Source: KACC-23026 sp963829575 (GTDB taxonomy: Bacteria; Bacillota; Bacilli; Bacillales; Sporolactobacillaceae). Taken from it: a DNA stretch of 64,000 nt. The position numbers were made by a program, and so were the translations under genes. A model generated the notes under the pieces. It saw nothing but the letters and a program-made list of their open reading frames with translations, was not told where the DNA came from and made no database searches. The stretch lies in NCBI GenBank assembly GCA_963829575.1, contig CAWHJF010000010.1, positions 5,165 to 69,164 of the forward strand. Direction: 5' to 3'. Positions 16,298-25,976 of the stretch are shown here, one piece after another. Position 1 is the first letter of the stretch. The number at the start of each line of letters is the position of its first letter.

Positions 16298-17569
16298 TTA
16301 GTAAAGTGTCGTATGTTCTTGCGAAATAGATTCTAGCTTTTCTTTAATACTGGCCAAGAACCGGCCGGCAATCAGGCCATCAAGCACTCGATGATCCAAG
16401 GTCAAGCACAGATTGACCATATCACGAATCGCAATCATTCCGTTGATGACCACCGGACGTTTCACAATGGACTCAACCGAGAGGATCGCCGCCTGCGGAT
16501 AATTGAGGATTGGTTGAGATTGAATGGAACCAAAAGAGCCCGTATTATTCACCGTGAATGTGCCGCCTTGCATGTCGTCTGCTGATAATCGATCCGCACG
16601 CACTTTACCCGCCAGTTCGTTCACCCGTTTAGCCAACCCCTTGATGGTTTGATCATCAGCATTTTTGATAACAGGGACATATAAGGCTTCTTCCGTTGCT
16701 ACAGCAAGCGAAATATTGATCGCTTTCTTTTCAATAATTTTATCCCCAGCCCATGTTGAGTTGACTCTTGGAAATTCTTTTAGTGACTCGACCACTGCCT
16801 TAATAAAGAAAGGCAGGAACGTGAGGTTAAAGCCCTCTTCCTTTTTAAATTGATCCTTTTTCGCGTTTCGGTAGTTCACAAGTTCGGTCACATCGACTTC
16901 AATCATCGTCCAGGCGTGTGGGGCTTCGTGTTTACTTCGCACCATATTGGCTGCGATCTGCCTGCGCGTGCCGCTAATCGGAATGTCCCGGTCACCCGGT
17001 TCAACTGGAATCTTTGAATTATTTACCGTTGACGTCAGGGATTGATTTGTCGAAGGAGCAGGCGATGGCGCTGCATTTGTAACTGGTTGACGTGCGTTTG
17101 CCGCTGTTCCGGTTTCAATCACATTCAAGACATCCTTGCGAGTGATCCGCCCACCTTTGCCGGTGCCATTGACTGCATCAAGATCGATGCCATGTTCTTG
17201 AGAAAGCCGAAGGACAGCTGGAGAATAACGTTTCTTCATCGACGGTTCCTCAGTCTGAGCCAACTCACGCTCACGTCGCTCTTCTGTTACGTCGTCTTTA
17301 GGTGACGAAGAGGTTTGGGAGCCTTGGTCTTCGGTTTGAATCAGGCACATCACCGCTTCAACGTCTAAAGTATCGCCTTCTTCTGCACTTAACTCACTAA
17401 TGGTACCTGTAAAAGAAGAAGGGACTTCCGAATTCACTTTATCCGTTGTCACCTCAGCGATCGGGTCATATTTGTTCACATGATCACCAACTTGAACTAA
17501 CCATTTGCTGATCGTTCCCTCTGTGACACTCTCTCCAAGCTTCGGCATTTTAATTTGTTCAGTCGCCAC
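16298..17569 (-). CDS. bkdB: Branched-chain keto acid dehydrogenase E2
   Basis: Lipoamide acyltransferase, about 423 residues, the core of the complex that converts branched 2-keto acids to acyl-CoAs. The lipoyl domain at the N-terminus has the lipoyl-lysine motif EVTTDKVNSEVP. A peripheral subunit-binding domain follows (SPAVLRLSQEHGIDLDAVNGTG ends near residue 135), then the catalytic domain with LDHRVLDG near residue 395. I choose the GTG at 17569 because AAAGGAGG lies six bases before it; the ATG at 17617 falls inside the upstream gene. It is the last gene of the operon, 13 bases after bkdAB. Confidence 0.94.
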   Translation of the reverse strand: MATEQIKMPKLGESVTEGTISKWLVQVGDHVNKYDPIAEVTTDKVNSEVPSSFTGTISELSAEEGDTLDVEAVMCLIQTEDQGSQTSSSPKDDVTEERRERELAQTEEPSMKKRYSPAVLRLSQEHGIDLDAVNGTGKGGRITRKDVLNVIETGTAANARQPVTNAAPSPAPSTNQSLTSTVNNSKIPVEPGDRDIPISGTRRQIAANMVRSKHEAPHAWTMIEVDVTELVNYRNAKKDQFKKEEGFNLTFLPFFIKAVVESLKEFPRVNSTWAGDKIIEKKAINISLAVATEEALYVPVIKNADDQTIKGLAKRVNELAGKVRADRLSADDMQGGTFTVNNTGSFGSIQSQPILNYPQAAILSVESIVKRPVVINGMIAIRDMVNLCLTLDHRVLDGLIAGRFLASIKEKLESISQEHTTLY

Positions 17570-17582
17570 GTTCCATCCTCCT

Positions 17583-18566
17583 TTAGTACTCAGCCAATTC
17601 GCGCATGGCGTGTTCAACTTTTTCCGGATTAATCATAAAAAACTTCTCCATAGGTGGTGCATACGGCATGGACGGTGTATCCGGTCCAGCTAAGCGCTTA
17701 ATCGGCGCATCTAAATCAAACAGACAATGCTCGGCGATAATCGCCGCGACTTCACCAATCACACTGCCTTCTTTATTATCTTCAGTAATCAAAAGCACCT
17801 TACCGGTTTTAGAGGCCGCCTGTATAATTGCCTCTTGGTCAAGTGGATAAACCGTTCTCAAGTCCAAGAGATGCACGCTAACCCCATCCGCTTCAAGTTT
17901 TTCTGCGGCTTGAAGCGCAAAATGCACCGCCAAACCATATGTAATAACCGTGATGTCTTCCCCTTCTCGAACAAGGTTCGCTTTTCCAATAGGAAGGGTA
18001 TACTCTTCTTCTGGCACGTCTCCCTTAATTAAACGATACGCACGCTTATGTTCAAGGAAAAGAACAGGATCATTAGAACGAATGGCTGATTTCAATAACC
18101 CTTTGACATCGTAAGGCGTAGATGGCATGACAATCTTAATCCCCGGTGTGTTAGCAAAAATGGATTCAATGGATTGAGAATGATACAGTGCACCGTGAAC
18201 ACCACCACCATAAGGGGCACGAATCGTCAATGGAACCGTCCAATCATTATTAGATCGATAACGGGTTTTGGCAGCTTCAGAGATAATTTGATTCACAGCA
18301 GGCAAAATAAAATCAGCAAATTGCATCTCAGCAATCGGTCTTAACCCGTACATGGCAGAACCAATCGCTACCCCAGCGATCGCAGATTCTGCCAATGGTG
18401 TATCAATCACACGCTGTTCACCAAACTCTTCGATTAAGCCGGCGGTTGCTCGAAACACACCGCCGCGCACCCCGACATCTTCTCCTAAAACAAATACATT
18501 GTCATCGCGCTGCATCTCTTCTTTAATCGCTTGCGTGACCGCTTCTATGTATGATATTACTGGCAT
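17583..18566 (-). CDS. bkdAB: Branched-chain keto acid dehydrogenase E1 beta
   Basis: E1 beta subunit of 327 residues that pairs with BkdAA in the thiamine-diphosphate-dependent decarboxylation of branched 2-keto acids. Typical segments are GEDVGVRGGVFRAT (near 28), DTPLAESAIAG (near 55), PYGGGVHGALYHSQS (near 122) and DLRTVYPLD. The start codon at 18566 follows a GAGAGAG-like site, 15 bases after bkdAA, so it is co-transcribed. Length and motifs are standard. Confidence 0.94.
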   Translation of the reverse strand: MPVISYIEAVTQAIKEEMQRDDNVFVLGEDVGVRGGVFRATAGLIEEFGEQRVIDTPLAESAIAGVAIGSAMYGLRPIAEMQFADFILPAVNQIISEAAKTRYRSNNDWTVPLTIRAPYGGGVHGALYHSQSIESIFANTPGIKIVMPSTPYDVKGLLKSAIRSNDPVLFLEHKRAYRLIKGDVPEEEYTLPIGKANLVREGEDITVITYGLAVHFALQAAEKLEADGVSVHLLDLRTVYPLDQEAIIQAASKTGKVLLITEDNKEGSVIGEVAAIIAEHCLFDLDAPIKRLAGPDTPSMPYAPPMEKFFMINPEKVEHAMRELAEY

Positions 18567-18581
18567 GTCCCTCTCTCCTAT

Positions 18582-19589
18582 CTATTCCTCGTACACATAT
18601 TTTAACGTGGATTCCGGTTCGGCAAATGGCGCTTGTTCGGCGTACTCTGTCGCTTCGTCCACACTTACCTTAATACGATTTAACATCTCTTGTTCTTTCT
18701 CGTCTGTTAAAACCTGCACGTTTCTCAGATAGTGTCCAAAGGTTAACAATCCATCTTTTTTCCACGCTTCATCTACTTCTTCTCTATTTCGGTAGCTCCG
18801 ATCATCATCATCACTCGAATGAGGGGTTAACCGATAACACACCGTCTCAATTAAAGTGGGCCCTTCGCCGCGTCGGCCTCGGTCCGCTGCCTCTTTGACA
18901 GCTTGATAAACCGCTAACGGATCGTTTCCATCGATTGTAAACCCAGGCATGCCATATCCAATAGCGCGATCGGACACGTGCTCGCAAGCGAGTTGTTTAT
19001 GAATCGGAACCGAGATCGCGTACTGATTATTCTCACACATGAAAATGACGGGTAATTTATGGACCCCAGCAAAGTTGGCCGACTCATGAAAATCCCCCTG
19101 ATTAGAAGACCCTTCCCCGAAGGTTGTTAAGGCAACGACGTCATCTCCTTTAATCCGAGCGGCAAGCGTCACACCAACAGCATGAGCCACTTGTGTCGTA
19201 ACAGGAGAGGATTGAGTAAGCATTCTAAGTCTTTTCGAGCCATAATGACCAGGCATCTGGCGACCGCCAGAATTGATATCTTCAGCTTTTGCAAAATTGT
19301 TCAACATGATATCTTTGGCCGTCATCCCTAATGCGAGAACAAGACCTAAGTCTCTATAGTACGGTGTAGAATAATCCCGAGAACGATCCAATGCAAAAGC
19401 CGCCCCAACTTGTGCCGCTTCTTGTCCTTGGCAAGACACAACAAACGGGATTTTCCCTGCACGATTTAATAACCACAACCGTTCATCAAGTTTTCTTGCG
19501 AGTAGCATTGTTTCATACATTTCAAGAACGGTTTCGTCTGATAGACCCATACTTTGGTGACGTTTGACTGTTACTTGACCTTCTGTCAC
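18582..19589 (-). CDS. bkdAA: Branched-chain keto acid dehydrogenase E1 alpha
   Basis: E1 alpha subunit, 335 residues. The thiamine diphosphate-binding region is GEGSSNQGDFHESANFAG near 160 followed by CENNQYAIS, and the phosphorylation-loop region is HSSDDDDRSYR. It starts with GTG at 19589, nine bases after AGGAGGT. It lies 64 bases after lpdV. With BkdAB it forms the heterotetrameric E1 component in the cytosol, feeding branched-chain fatty acid synthesis. Confidence 0.94.
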   Translation of the reverse strand: MTEGQVTVKRHQSMGLSDETVLEMYETMLLARKLDERLWLLNRAGKIPFVVSCQGQEAAQVGAAFALDRSRDYSTPYYRDLGLVLALGMTAKDIMLNNFAKAEDINSGGRQMPGHYGSKRLRMLTQSSPVTTQVAHAVGVTLAARIKGDDVVALTTFGEGSSNQGDFHESANFAGVHKLPVIFMCENNQYAISVPIHKQLACEHVSDRAIGYGMPGFTIDGNDPLAVYQAVKEAADRGRRGEGPTLIETVCYRLTPHSSDDDDRSYRNREEVDEAWKKDGLLTFGHYLRNVQVLTDEKEQEMLNRIKVSVDEATEYAEQAPFAEPESTLKYVYEE

Positions 19590-19653
19590 TTGTATTGACC
19601 TCCTTCAAAGGTTCACATAAATTCCTATATAAAGCACTTGCTCTTATTAACTA

Positions 19654-21081
19654 TTAAGAATGAATGGCGCGCCCTTCAACCGCTAAAGCTGCTTCGCCCA
19701 TTATTTCAGAGAGCGTGGGATGTGGATGGACTGTCTCTGCGATCTCCCATGGCGTCGCATCTAAAACCTTCGCTAGGGCCGCTTCTGAAATCAAATCGGT
19801 GACATGCGGTCCAATCATATGGACACCCAAAATATCATTTGTCGCCACATCTGAAATAATTTTGACAAACCCATCAGTCTCACCAAATACGAGTGCTTTT
19901 CCAATCGCCTGAAATGGAAAGCGGCCGGTCTTAACCTTATAACCTGAGGCTTGAGCTTCCTTCTCAGTTAATCCAATCGAGGCGACTTCTGGTTTGGTAT
20001 AGATGCACCGCGCAACCTGTTCAGGAAGCAAAGGTTCTGGCTTGAGTCGAGCCATATGTTCGACCGCTTTAATGCCTTGATGTGAGGCGACGTGGGCGAG
20101 TTGTAAGGTCGCCGTTACATCACCAATCGCATAAATATGCGCCTCTTCGGTTTGAAGATACTTGTTGGTCAAAATCCGACCTTTTTCAGATTTAATACTC
20201 GTATTGGTTAGCCCAATATCCTCTGTATTAGGGACCCGTCCAACAGACAAGAGGAGGCGATTCGCAGAAAACGTAATCGTCTTGTCGCCGATTTCCGCCG
20301 CCACGCTCACACCCTCTTGTTTTTCCAAAGTTTCTGGCAGAACTTTAGCCCCAGTGATGACTTTGACCCCTTTTTTCTCTAGCTGGCGTTTCATTTCATT
20401 CGAAATGGCTTCATCTTCGGTCGGGATGACGCGATCCGCATATTCTAAAACGGTAACCTCGACGTTGAAATCCGCAAACATCGATGCCCACTCAACACCA
20501 ATTACTCCACCACCCACAATCAATAGAGATTGAGGTAATTCACTCAGTTCAACCGCTTCGTCCGACGTTAAAACATACGTCCCGTCCGCTTCGAGGCCTG
20601 GCAACGTACGAGGTCTCGAACCCGTTGCAATAATAACGTTTTCTGGGACAAGAATGACGTTTTCACGTTCATCTGAGAACTCGACTGAGATTGCCCCGGG
20701 CATTGGTGAAAAAATAGAAGGGCCTAAAATGCGTCCAAACCCATCGTACACATCAATCTTCCCTTTTTTCATCAAGCCCAGCACACCGTTGTGCAGCTGG
20801 TCAACAATGGATTGTTTCCGTTCATGAACCTTCCGATAGTCTAACGAAACGTTTTCTGTGAACACGCCAAACTGTTCAGCATTTTTCGCCATTGAAAAGA
20901 CTTCTGCACTTCTAAGCAACGCCTTTGTCGGGATACAACCTCTATGTAAACAAGTTCCTCCGAGAGCATCCCGCTCCACAACCGCTGTTTTGAGACCTAA
21001 CTGCGAGGCCCGGATCGCGGCGACATAGCCACCTGTGCCGCCACCCAATATGACTAAGTCATAATTTGTTGTATCCGCCAC
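19654..21081 (-). CDS. lpdV: Dihydrolipoyl dehydrogenase of the bkd complex
   Basis: E3 flavoprotein, 475 residues, which reoxidises dihydrolipoamide with NAD+. The FAD fold is ILGGGTGGYVAAIRA at the N-terminus, the redox disulfide is in GGTCLHRGCIPTK near residue 42, the NAD fold is IVGGGVIGVEWASMF near 187, and the C-terminal HPHPTLSE carries the catalytic His. The usual CIPSK is CIPTK here, a mild change. Its place between buk and bkdAA marks it as the bkd-specific E3, as in B. subtilis. Confidence 0.94.
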   Translation of the reverse strand: MADTTNYDLVILGGGTGGYVAAIRASQLGLKTAVVERDALGGTCLHRGCIPTKALLRSAEVFSMAKNAEQFGVFTENVSLDYRKVHERKQSIVDQLHNGVLGLMKKGKIDVYDGFGRILGPSIFSPMPGAISVEFSDERENVILVPENVIIATGSRPRTLPGLEADGTYVLTSDEAVELSELPQSLLIVGGGVIGVEWASMFADFNVEVTVLEYADRVIPTEDEAISNEMKRQLEKKGVKVITGAKVLPETLEKQEGVSVAAEIGDKTITFSANRLLLSVGRVPNTEDIGLTNTSIKSEKGRILTNKYLQTEEAHIYAIGDVTATLQLAHVASHQGIKAVEHMARLKPEPLLPEQVARCIYTKPEVASIGLTEKEAQASGYKVKTGRFPFQAIGKALVFGETDGFVKIISDVATNDILGVHMIGPHVTDLISEAALAKVLDATPWEIAETVHPHPTLSEIMGEAALAVEGRAIHS

Positions 21082-21176
21082 TCGATTCCCTCCTTTAACT
21101 CACTTGTATGTTTGTTAGAAAAAATAGTATTAAATAAAAGTCCATTTGTAAAACAACTTGGATTAAATTCGTTCAT

Positions 21177-22325
21177 TTATAAATTTCCGATGGGTGGAGA
21201 TTTTTTCTTGAAGTCCTGCTTCATTGGATCAAATGAAAGAGGTCTATTAGGATAGGTGAGCGGAGCTTCTTCTCCCGTTAGAACCCTTAACGTTCCTTCA
21301 GCCAGCGCTTTTAATTCATCTTCTCCAGGAACGACAAACACATCTCCGATCCATGCACTATTTTTCGTAATAGCTTGAACCAAATAATCCCCATAAGCCA
21401 ACCGACCTGTTAAAATAATGCCATCGATTTGTCCCTGAACAATTGTGCTCAATCCACCAATCTCTTTTGCGATTTGGTAAGCCATTGCATGATAGATGAG
21501 TCGAGCTCTTTCGTCACCATTTCGAATCATGGCTTCAATTTCATCCAGTTCAGACGCCCCTAAGTAACCTTGTAATCCACCTTTAGAGATCAATAAGTCC
21601 ATCAGTTCGTTTTGTGAATAGTTTCCGGAAAAACAAATCTGCACCAAATCTCCCGCTGGAAGTGAACCTGCACGATTAAGAGAGAATGGCCCTTCTCCAT
21701 AGAGACCATTATTCACATCGACGACCTGACCTTTTTTGTGTAAGCCAACTGTGATCCCTCTCCCCATATGCGCTACGATGAGGTTGAGCGCATTGTAAGG
21801 CCGCCTCATTTGCTTGGCAATCCGTTTGGCCGCCGCCTTCTGACTAAGGGCATGAAAGACACTCCGCCGCTCTACAAGTGGAAAACCGGACACTCTTGCT
21901 ACTGAATCGAACTCGTCCACCACAACCGGGTCCACAATATAGGAGGGTAAGTTTAATTGATTGGCGATCTCATAGGCAAGTATCCCCCCTAAGTTAGAGG
22001 GGTGAATGCCCGAGCGCCCCTCTCTTAAATCCTTTAACATCTCCTGGTTGACGCGATACGTTCCACCAACTAAAGGTTGGAGGAGACCGCCTCTCCCAAC
22101 AACAGCCTCGAGATTAGAAAGATTGAGCCCTTCTTCATCCAATGCCGCTAAGATGTCTTGCTTCCGAACGACTGTTTGATCGACAAGCTTAAGTTCGCTG
22201 GTTGAGCGGTCCACTGAATGCGGGATGTCGCGATCAAAAATTGGCCGTTCATTATCAAAAACAGCTATTGCGGTCGATTGAAAACCTGGATTAATCGCAA
22301 GGATCCGGTGGGTTTTGGAAGCCAT
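21177..22325 (-). CDS. buk: Butyrate kinase-like protein with altered motifs
   Basis: A 382-residue member of the acetate/butyrate kinase family (ASKHA fold), in the position of buk in the bkd operon. Overall alignment is clear: VVGRGGLLQPLVGGTYRVN near 78, DVNNGLYGEGPFSLNRAGSLPAGDLV near 184-210. Several family-defining residues differ, however. The N-terminal NPGSTSTK motif reads NPGFQSTA, the HLGGGIS phosphate loop reads HMGRGIT, and ALDGEGPF reads GLYGEGPF. The partner gene ptb is absent from the operon. Kinase activity is therefore doubtful; the protein may be degenerate or have a new role. The frame is intact and the size is normal. Confidence 0.85.
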   Translation of the reverse strand: MASKTHRILAINPGFQSTAIAVFDNERPIFDRDIPHSVDRSTSELKLVDQTVVRKQDILAALDEEGLNLSNLEAVVGRGGLLQPLVGGTYRVNQEMLKDLREGRSGIHPSNLGGILAYEIANQLNLPSYIVDPVVVDEFDSVARVSGFPLVERRSVFHALSQKAAAKRIAKQMRRPYNALNLIVAHMGRGITVGLHKKGQVVDVNNGLYGEGPFSLNRAGSLPAGDLVQICFSGNYSQNELMDLLISKGGLQGYLGASELDEIEAMIRNGDERARLIYHAMAYQIAKEIGGLSTIVQGQIDGIILTGRLAYGDYLVQAITKNSAWIGDVFVVPGEDELKALAEGTLRVLTGEEAPLTYPNRPLSFDPMKQDFKKKSPPIGNL

Positions 22326-22399
22326 TAGAGAGCGTCCTCCTTCTTTGAGAATAAAAGGGGTTCATGAGGCCCATGTCCTCTTATTATAACGGTGATCAC

Positions 22400-23494
22400 T
22401 TAGCGTCTGCTAAGCAGATGCTTATCATTTTTTAAAAAAGTACTACGTGCATTCCTTACACTCGCAATGCGTTCCTCAGCCAAACGATCGGCTGCTTTAT
22501 AAGTAGGAATCTGGTCGCGTTCCGAAATTTGAAAAATGTCCATCAATCGGTCGTATAAGCCCTCAACTTTTTTCATCGCGCGCTCTCGATTATAACCGAG
22601 CAATTCATCCGCCACATTAATCACTCCGCCTGCGTTAATGACATAATCCGGCGCATAGACGATTCCCATTTCATGAAGGCGATCGCCATGAACCGCTTCT
22701 TTTAATTGATTGTTCGCAGACCCAGCAATGACCTTTGCTTTTAATTGTGGAAGGGTTTGATCATTGACAATGGCGCCTAATGCACAAGGTGCAAAGATAT
22801 CACACGCTACTCCATAGATGTCATTTGGATCAACGGCTTTTGCCCCAAAGGCCTCCACCGCACGTTTGACAGACTCGGAATTAATATCGGTTACAATGAG
22901 TTGAGCCCCTTCTTGATGGAGATATTCACACAAACTATATGCGACGTGACCGACCCCTTGTACAGCAACGGTTTTTCCTTCAAGCGAATCCCCACCAAAT
23001 GCAACATTGGCTGCTGCCTTCATGCCTTTATACACTCCATAAGCCGTCACCGGAGATGGATTTCCTGAACTTCCAAAAGAAGGCGAAATACCCGTGACAA
23101 AATCCGTTTCTTCATGGATCGTATCCATATCTTCCACCGTCGTCCCCACGTCTTCCGCGGTGATATAACGACCGTTTAATCCTTGAATATAACGACCAAA
23201 AGCCCGAAACATGGCTTCATTCTTTTCTTTTCTTGGGTCACCAATAATAACCGTTTTTCCGCCTCCAAGATTGAGACCGGCTGCTGCGTTCTTATAGGTC
23301 ATTCCTCGCCCTAACCTAAGCGCATCCTCGATTGCGGCTTCTTCAGATTCATAAGTCCACATACGCGTGCCGCCCAATGCAGGCCCGAGCGTTGTATCAT
23401 GAATACAAATAATAGCTTTTAATCCTGATTCACGGTCCTGACAAAACACTAATTGCTCGTAATCGTACTTTTCCATATAACTCATAATTTCCAT
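22400..23494 (-). CDS. bcd: Leucine dehydrogenase
   Basis: NAD-dependent branched-chain amino acid dehydrogenase, 364 residues, converting Leu, Ile and Val to the 2-keto acids used by the Bkd complex. The catalytic lysine region is YKNAAAGLNLGGGKTVIIGDP near residues 70-95, and the Rossmann motif VQGVGHVAYSLCEYL is near 180. AGGAGGAG lies nine bases before the ATG at 23494. It is the first gene of the operon, about 70 bases after a sigma-54 promoter. In B. subtilis ptb precedes bcd; here nothing lies between. Confidence 0.94.
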   Translation of the reverse strand: MEIMSYMEKYDYEQLVFCQDRESGLKAIICIHDTTLGPALGGTRMWTYESEEAAIEDALRLGRGMTYKNAAAGLNLGGGKTVIIGDPRKEKNEAMFRAFGRYIQGLNGRYITAEDVGTTVEDMDTIHEETDFVTGISPSFGSSGNPSPVTAYGVYKGMKAAANVAFGGDSLEGKTVAVQGVGHVAYSLCEYLHQEGAQLIVTDINSESVKRAVEAFGAKAVDPNDIYGVACDIFAPCALGAIVNDQTLPQLKAKVIAGSANNQLKEAVHGDRLHEMGIVYAPDYVINAGGVINVADELLGYNRERAMKKVEGLYDRLMDIFQISERDQIPTYKAADRLAEERIASVRNARSTFLKNDKHLLSRR

Positions 23495-23572
23495 GAAGAC
23501 TGACTCCTCCTAATATGATTCAGAGTTGAAGTAAATCTGTAAGCAACTCCAAAATCGCGTCTACTATTTAAC

Positions 23573-23590
23573 ATGCAAGAATGATGCCAA
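23573..23590 (-). promoter_or_regulatory. Sigma-54 (minus-24/minus-12) promoter of the bkd operon
   Basis: The minus strand reads TTGGCATCATTCTTGCAT, a near-perfect match to TGGCAC-N5-TTGCA, 79 bases before the bcd start codon. The enhancer-binding activator BkdR is encoded immediately upstream, so this should be the BkdR-activated promoter of bcd-buk-lpdV-bkdAA-bkdAB-bkdB. BkdR sites would be expected in the AT-rich 23600-23730 stretch. Confidence 0.88.
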
Positions 23591-23735
23591 CTCAATATCT
23601 AGATTATATAGCTTGTCTTAAGGTCCACCTACTGCAGTTTTTTTCAAACTATGAATTTTTTTGCATGAACAAACTTTCTTTCATCATTAAAAAGGATTAC
23701 CAATTCAATCTGGTTTCAATCTTTTTAAAGTGAAT

Positions 23736-25793
23736 TCAATGGTCAAGACCATATTTTTGCAATTTATAATAAAGGTTTCGCACCGATACTTGTAAGGTTT
23801 TAGCTGTTTGGGTCCGATTTCCATCATGATCTTCCAAAGCTTGTCTAATTAATTGCGCTTCGACCCTCTCAAGCTGTTCATTTAGACTAGTAGTGGGATC
23901 ACTCCCTTTAATTGATTCAACTGAACGCGATGCTTGGTTAGCCCCTTGTGTAACGGTGCTTAAAGCGTCTGATGGAATCACCGTCTCATGGGCGTTCATG
24001 TGAATGACAGCACGACCTAATACATTTTCTAACTCTCTCACATTTCCTGGCCATTCATAGTGTTTCAACAGATCCAACGCTTTTGGGTCAATGGATTCAA
24101 TATCTCGTCCAAAATCCAGGTTTATTTTATTAATGAGATGCTGACAAAGCTCCTCTATGTCTTCTTTTCTTTGACGTAAAGGGGGGATAAAAATAGGCAT
24201 TCGATTCAACCGATAATAGAGATCTTGTCGGAATTCTTGATCTAAAATCCGTTGTTCTATATTGACATTCGTAGCAGCGATGACGCGGACATCAATAGGA
24301 ATGGCCTTAGTTCCACCTACGCGGACGATCTCTTTTTCCTGAAGGACACGGAGTAATTTCGCTTGAATGGGTTTACTAACCTCACCAATTTCATCTAAAA
24401 ACAAACTTCCGCCGTTTGCTTCTTCAAAATAACCGCGTTTACCGCCTTTCTTTGCGCCAGAGAACGCCCCTTCTTCGTAACCAAAAAGTTCACTCTCTAA
24501 TAAGTTTTCCGAAATCGCCGCACAGTTCACTCGAATAAATTTGTTGTACCTTCTTGGACTCGCATTATGTATCGCATGGGCAAAGAGTTCTTTTCCTGTT
24601 CCAGATTCCCCTCTTAAAAGAACGGTGATTGGGGTGGACGCCGCGACCTTGGCTTGTTCGATGACAAGCTGCATCTCTTCAGATTGAGCCACAATGTCGT
24701 CAAAACTGTATTTAGCTTCGAGTGTCCGAATGATTTGTCGCGCTCGATTGAGTTGATCCGTTAAGACGGAAATCTCGGAAACATCATGAAGGACGGCGAC
24801 ACTACCTTTGAGACGACCGCCTACAATTAAGGGCGCAACATTGACAATCACTTCTTTTTTGGACAAACCCACACGCATCCGTGTTCCGCGTACCGGCTTC
24901 CTCGTTTTGAGCACTTTCATATGCATGCTCTCACCCTCAGATATATCAATGGATGCCGGCTCTCCGATCACATCTTCTTCTTTTAATCCAGTTAAACGGG
25001 TATAAGCGGGATTGACCAACAGTCCATTTCCTTTTTCATCCACAACAGAGATCGCGTCATCAGAAGATTGAATGATGGCGTTCAGCATTTCGCGGATACT
25101 CTCAAGATTGGTGACCTCTTCCGCCATTTTTTCAATTTCAGTAATGTCCTTAAACACAGCAAAAGCACCTAACAATTTTCCGCTTTGATCTTTAATAGGG
25201 ATTCGTGTTGTAATAATTTTTCGTTCGTTTTCCAACTCTTGTTCTTGATTAATCTCTGGAATCAACGTTTTGAGTGTTCGCGGTAATTGGGTAGATGGAA
25301 TGACATCATGGACCGCCTTTCCTGTTGCAACCTCCTTAGAAATCCCCATGATTTTCTCTGCACTGCCATTCATTAAAGTGACTATTCCATTGGCATCAAC
25401 GGCAATCATACCGTCAAATGTTAAATTTAAAATAAGGCTTTGAAAATCGCTTTGCTGCTTAAGCTGACGTATAAGCCGCTCTTTTTCCTCCATTAATGTC
25501 ACGACCCAGTGCACAACTTGGCAAGGAATTAACGGGATCGTTGGATCTAAACTTGAAATTTTTTTCTCACTATCTTCTAGGCTACGGGCATCAATCATTA
25601 ATTCACATTCTTTGATCGGCACATCGGTCAATGTTTGATAGACCGGAATTGTATTTTTAGAAGCATACCTTGAGACATACGCGGTTTGATTACGACATAA
25701 AACCCCTGTGATTTCAACCTGTTCAAATTTTTCTATGTTTTTTAATAAATAGAGACTCTCATTATTTCCGCTGACCATTACAAGCGTTTTCAT
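23736..25793 (-). CDS. bkdR: Sigma-54-dependent activator of the bkd operon
   Basis: A 685-residue enhancer-binding protein. Two PAS domains (about 115-215 and 235-340) follow an N-terminal sensory region. The AAA+ domain has Walker A GESGTGKELF, the sigma-54 contact loop GAFSGA (usual GAFTGA, conservative change), Walker B SLFLDEIGE, and a C-terminal Fis-type helix-turn-helix (TQTAKTLQVSVRNLYYKL). I start at 25793 (MKTLVMVSG) with GAGGTG eight bases upstream, not at the TTG six codons earlier. In B. subtilis BkdR activates the isoleucine/valine degradation operon with SigL. Confidence 0.92.
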   Translation of the reverse strand: MKTLVMVSGNNESLYLLKNIEKFEQVEITGVLCRNQTAYVSRYASKNTIPVYQTLTDVPIKECELMIDARSLEDSEKKISSLDPTIPLIPCQVVHWVVTLMEEKERLIRQLKQQSDFQSLILNLTFDGMIAVDANGIVTLMNGSAEKIMGISKEVATGKAVHDVIPSTQLPRTLKTLIPEINQEQELENERKIITTRIPIKDQSGKLLGAFAVFKDITEIEKMAEEVTNLESIREMLNAIIQSSDDAISVVDEKGNGLLVNPAYTRLTGLKEEDVIGEPASIDISEGESMHMKVLKTRKPVRGTRMRVGLSKKEVIVNVAPLIVGGRLKGSVAVLHDVSEISVLTDQLNRARQIIRTLEAKYSFDDIVAQSEEMQLVIEQAKVAASTPITVLLRGESGTGKELFAHAIHNASPRRYNKFIRVNCAAISENLLESELFGYEEGAFSGAKKGGKRGYFEEANGGSLFLDEIGEVSKPIQAKLLRVLQEKEIVRVGGTKAIPIDVRVIAATNVNIEQRILDQEFRQDLYYRLNRMPIFIPPLRQRKEDIEELCQHLINKINLDFGRDIESIDPKALDLLKHYEWPGNVRELENVLGRAVIHMNAHETVIPSDALSTVTQGANQASRSVESIKGSDPTTSLNEQLERVEAQLIRQALEDHDGNRTQTAKTLQVSVRNLYYKLQKYGLDH

Positions 25794-25976
25794 CTCGAGA
25801 CACCTCTGCAATTTTTTTCATTATCCATTCCATATTAACGAAATCGATCCAAAAACACAAATAGACACCCTATGTCTCTTACGTTAAACTAAGATCAGAT
25901 CCATTAAAAGCGCTTTCAGTTTTTGAAAAAATTTATGTTCGATCCATTTTTTTTAGTAAAGGATGCGAAAATCCAT

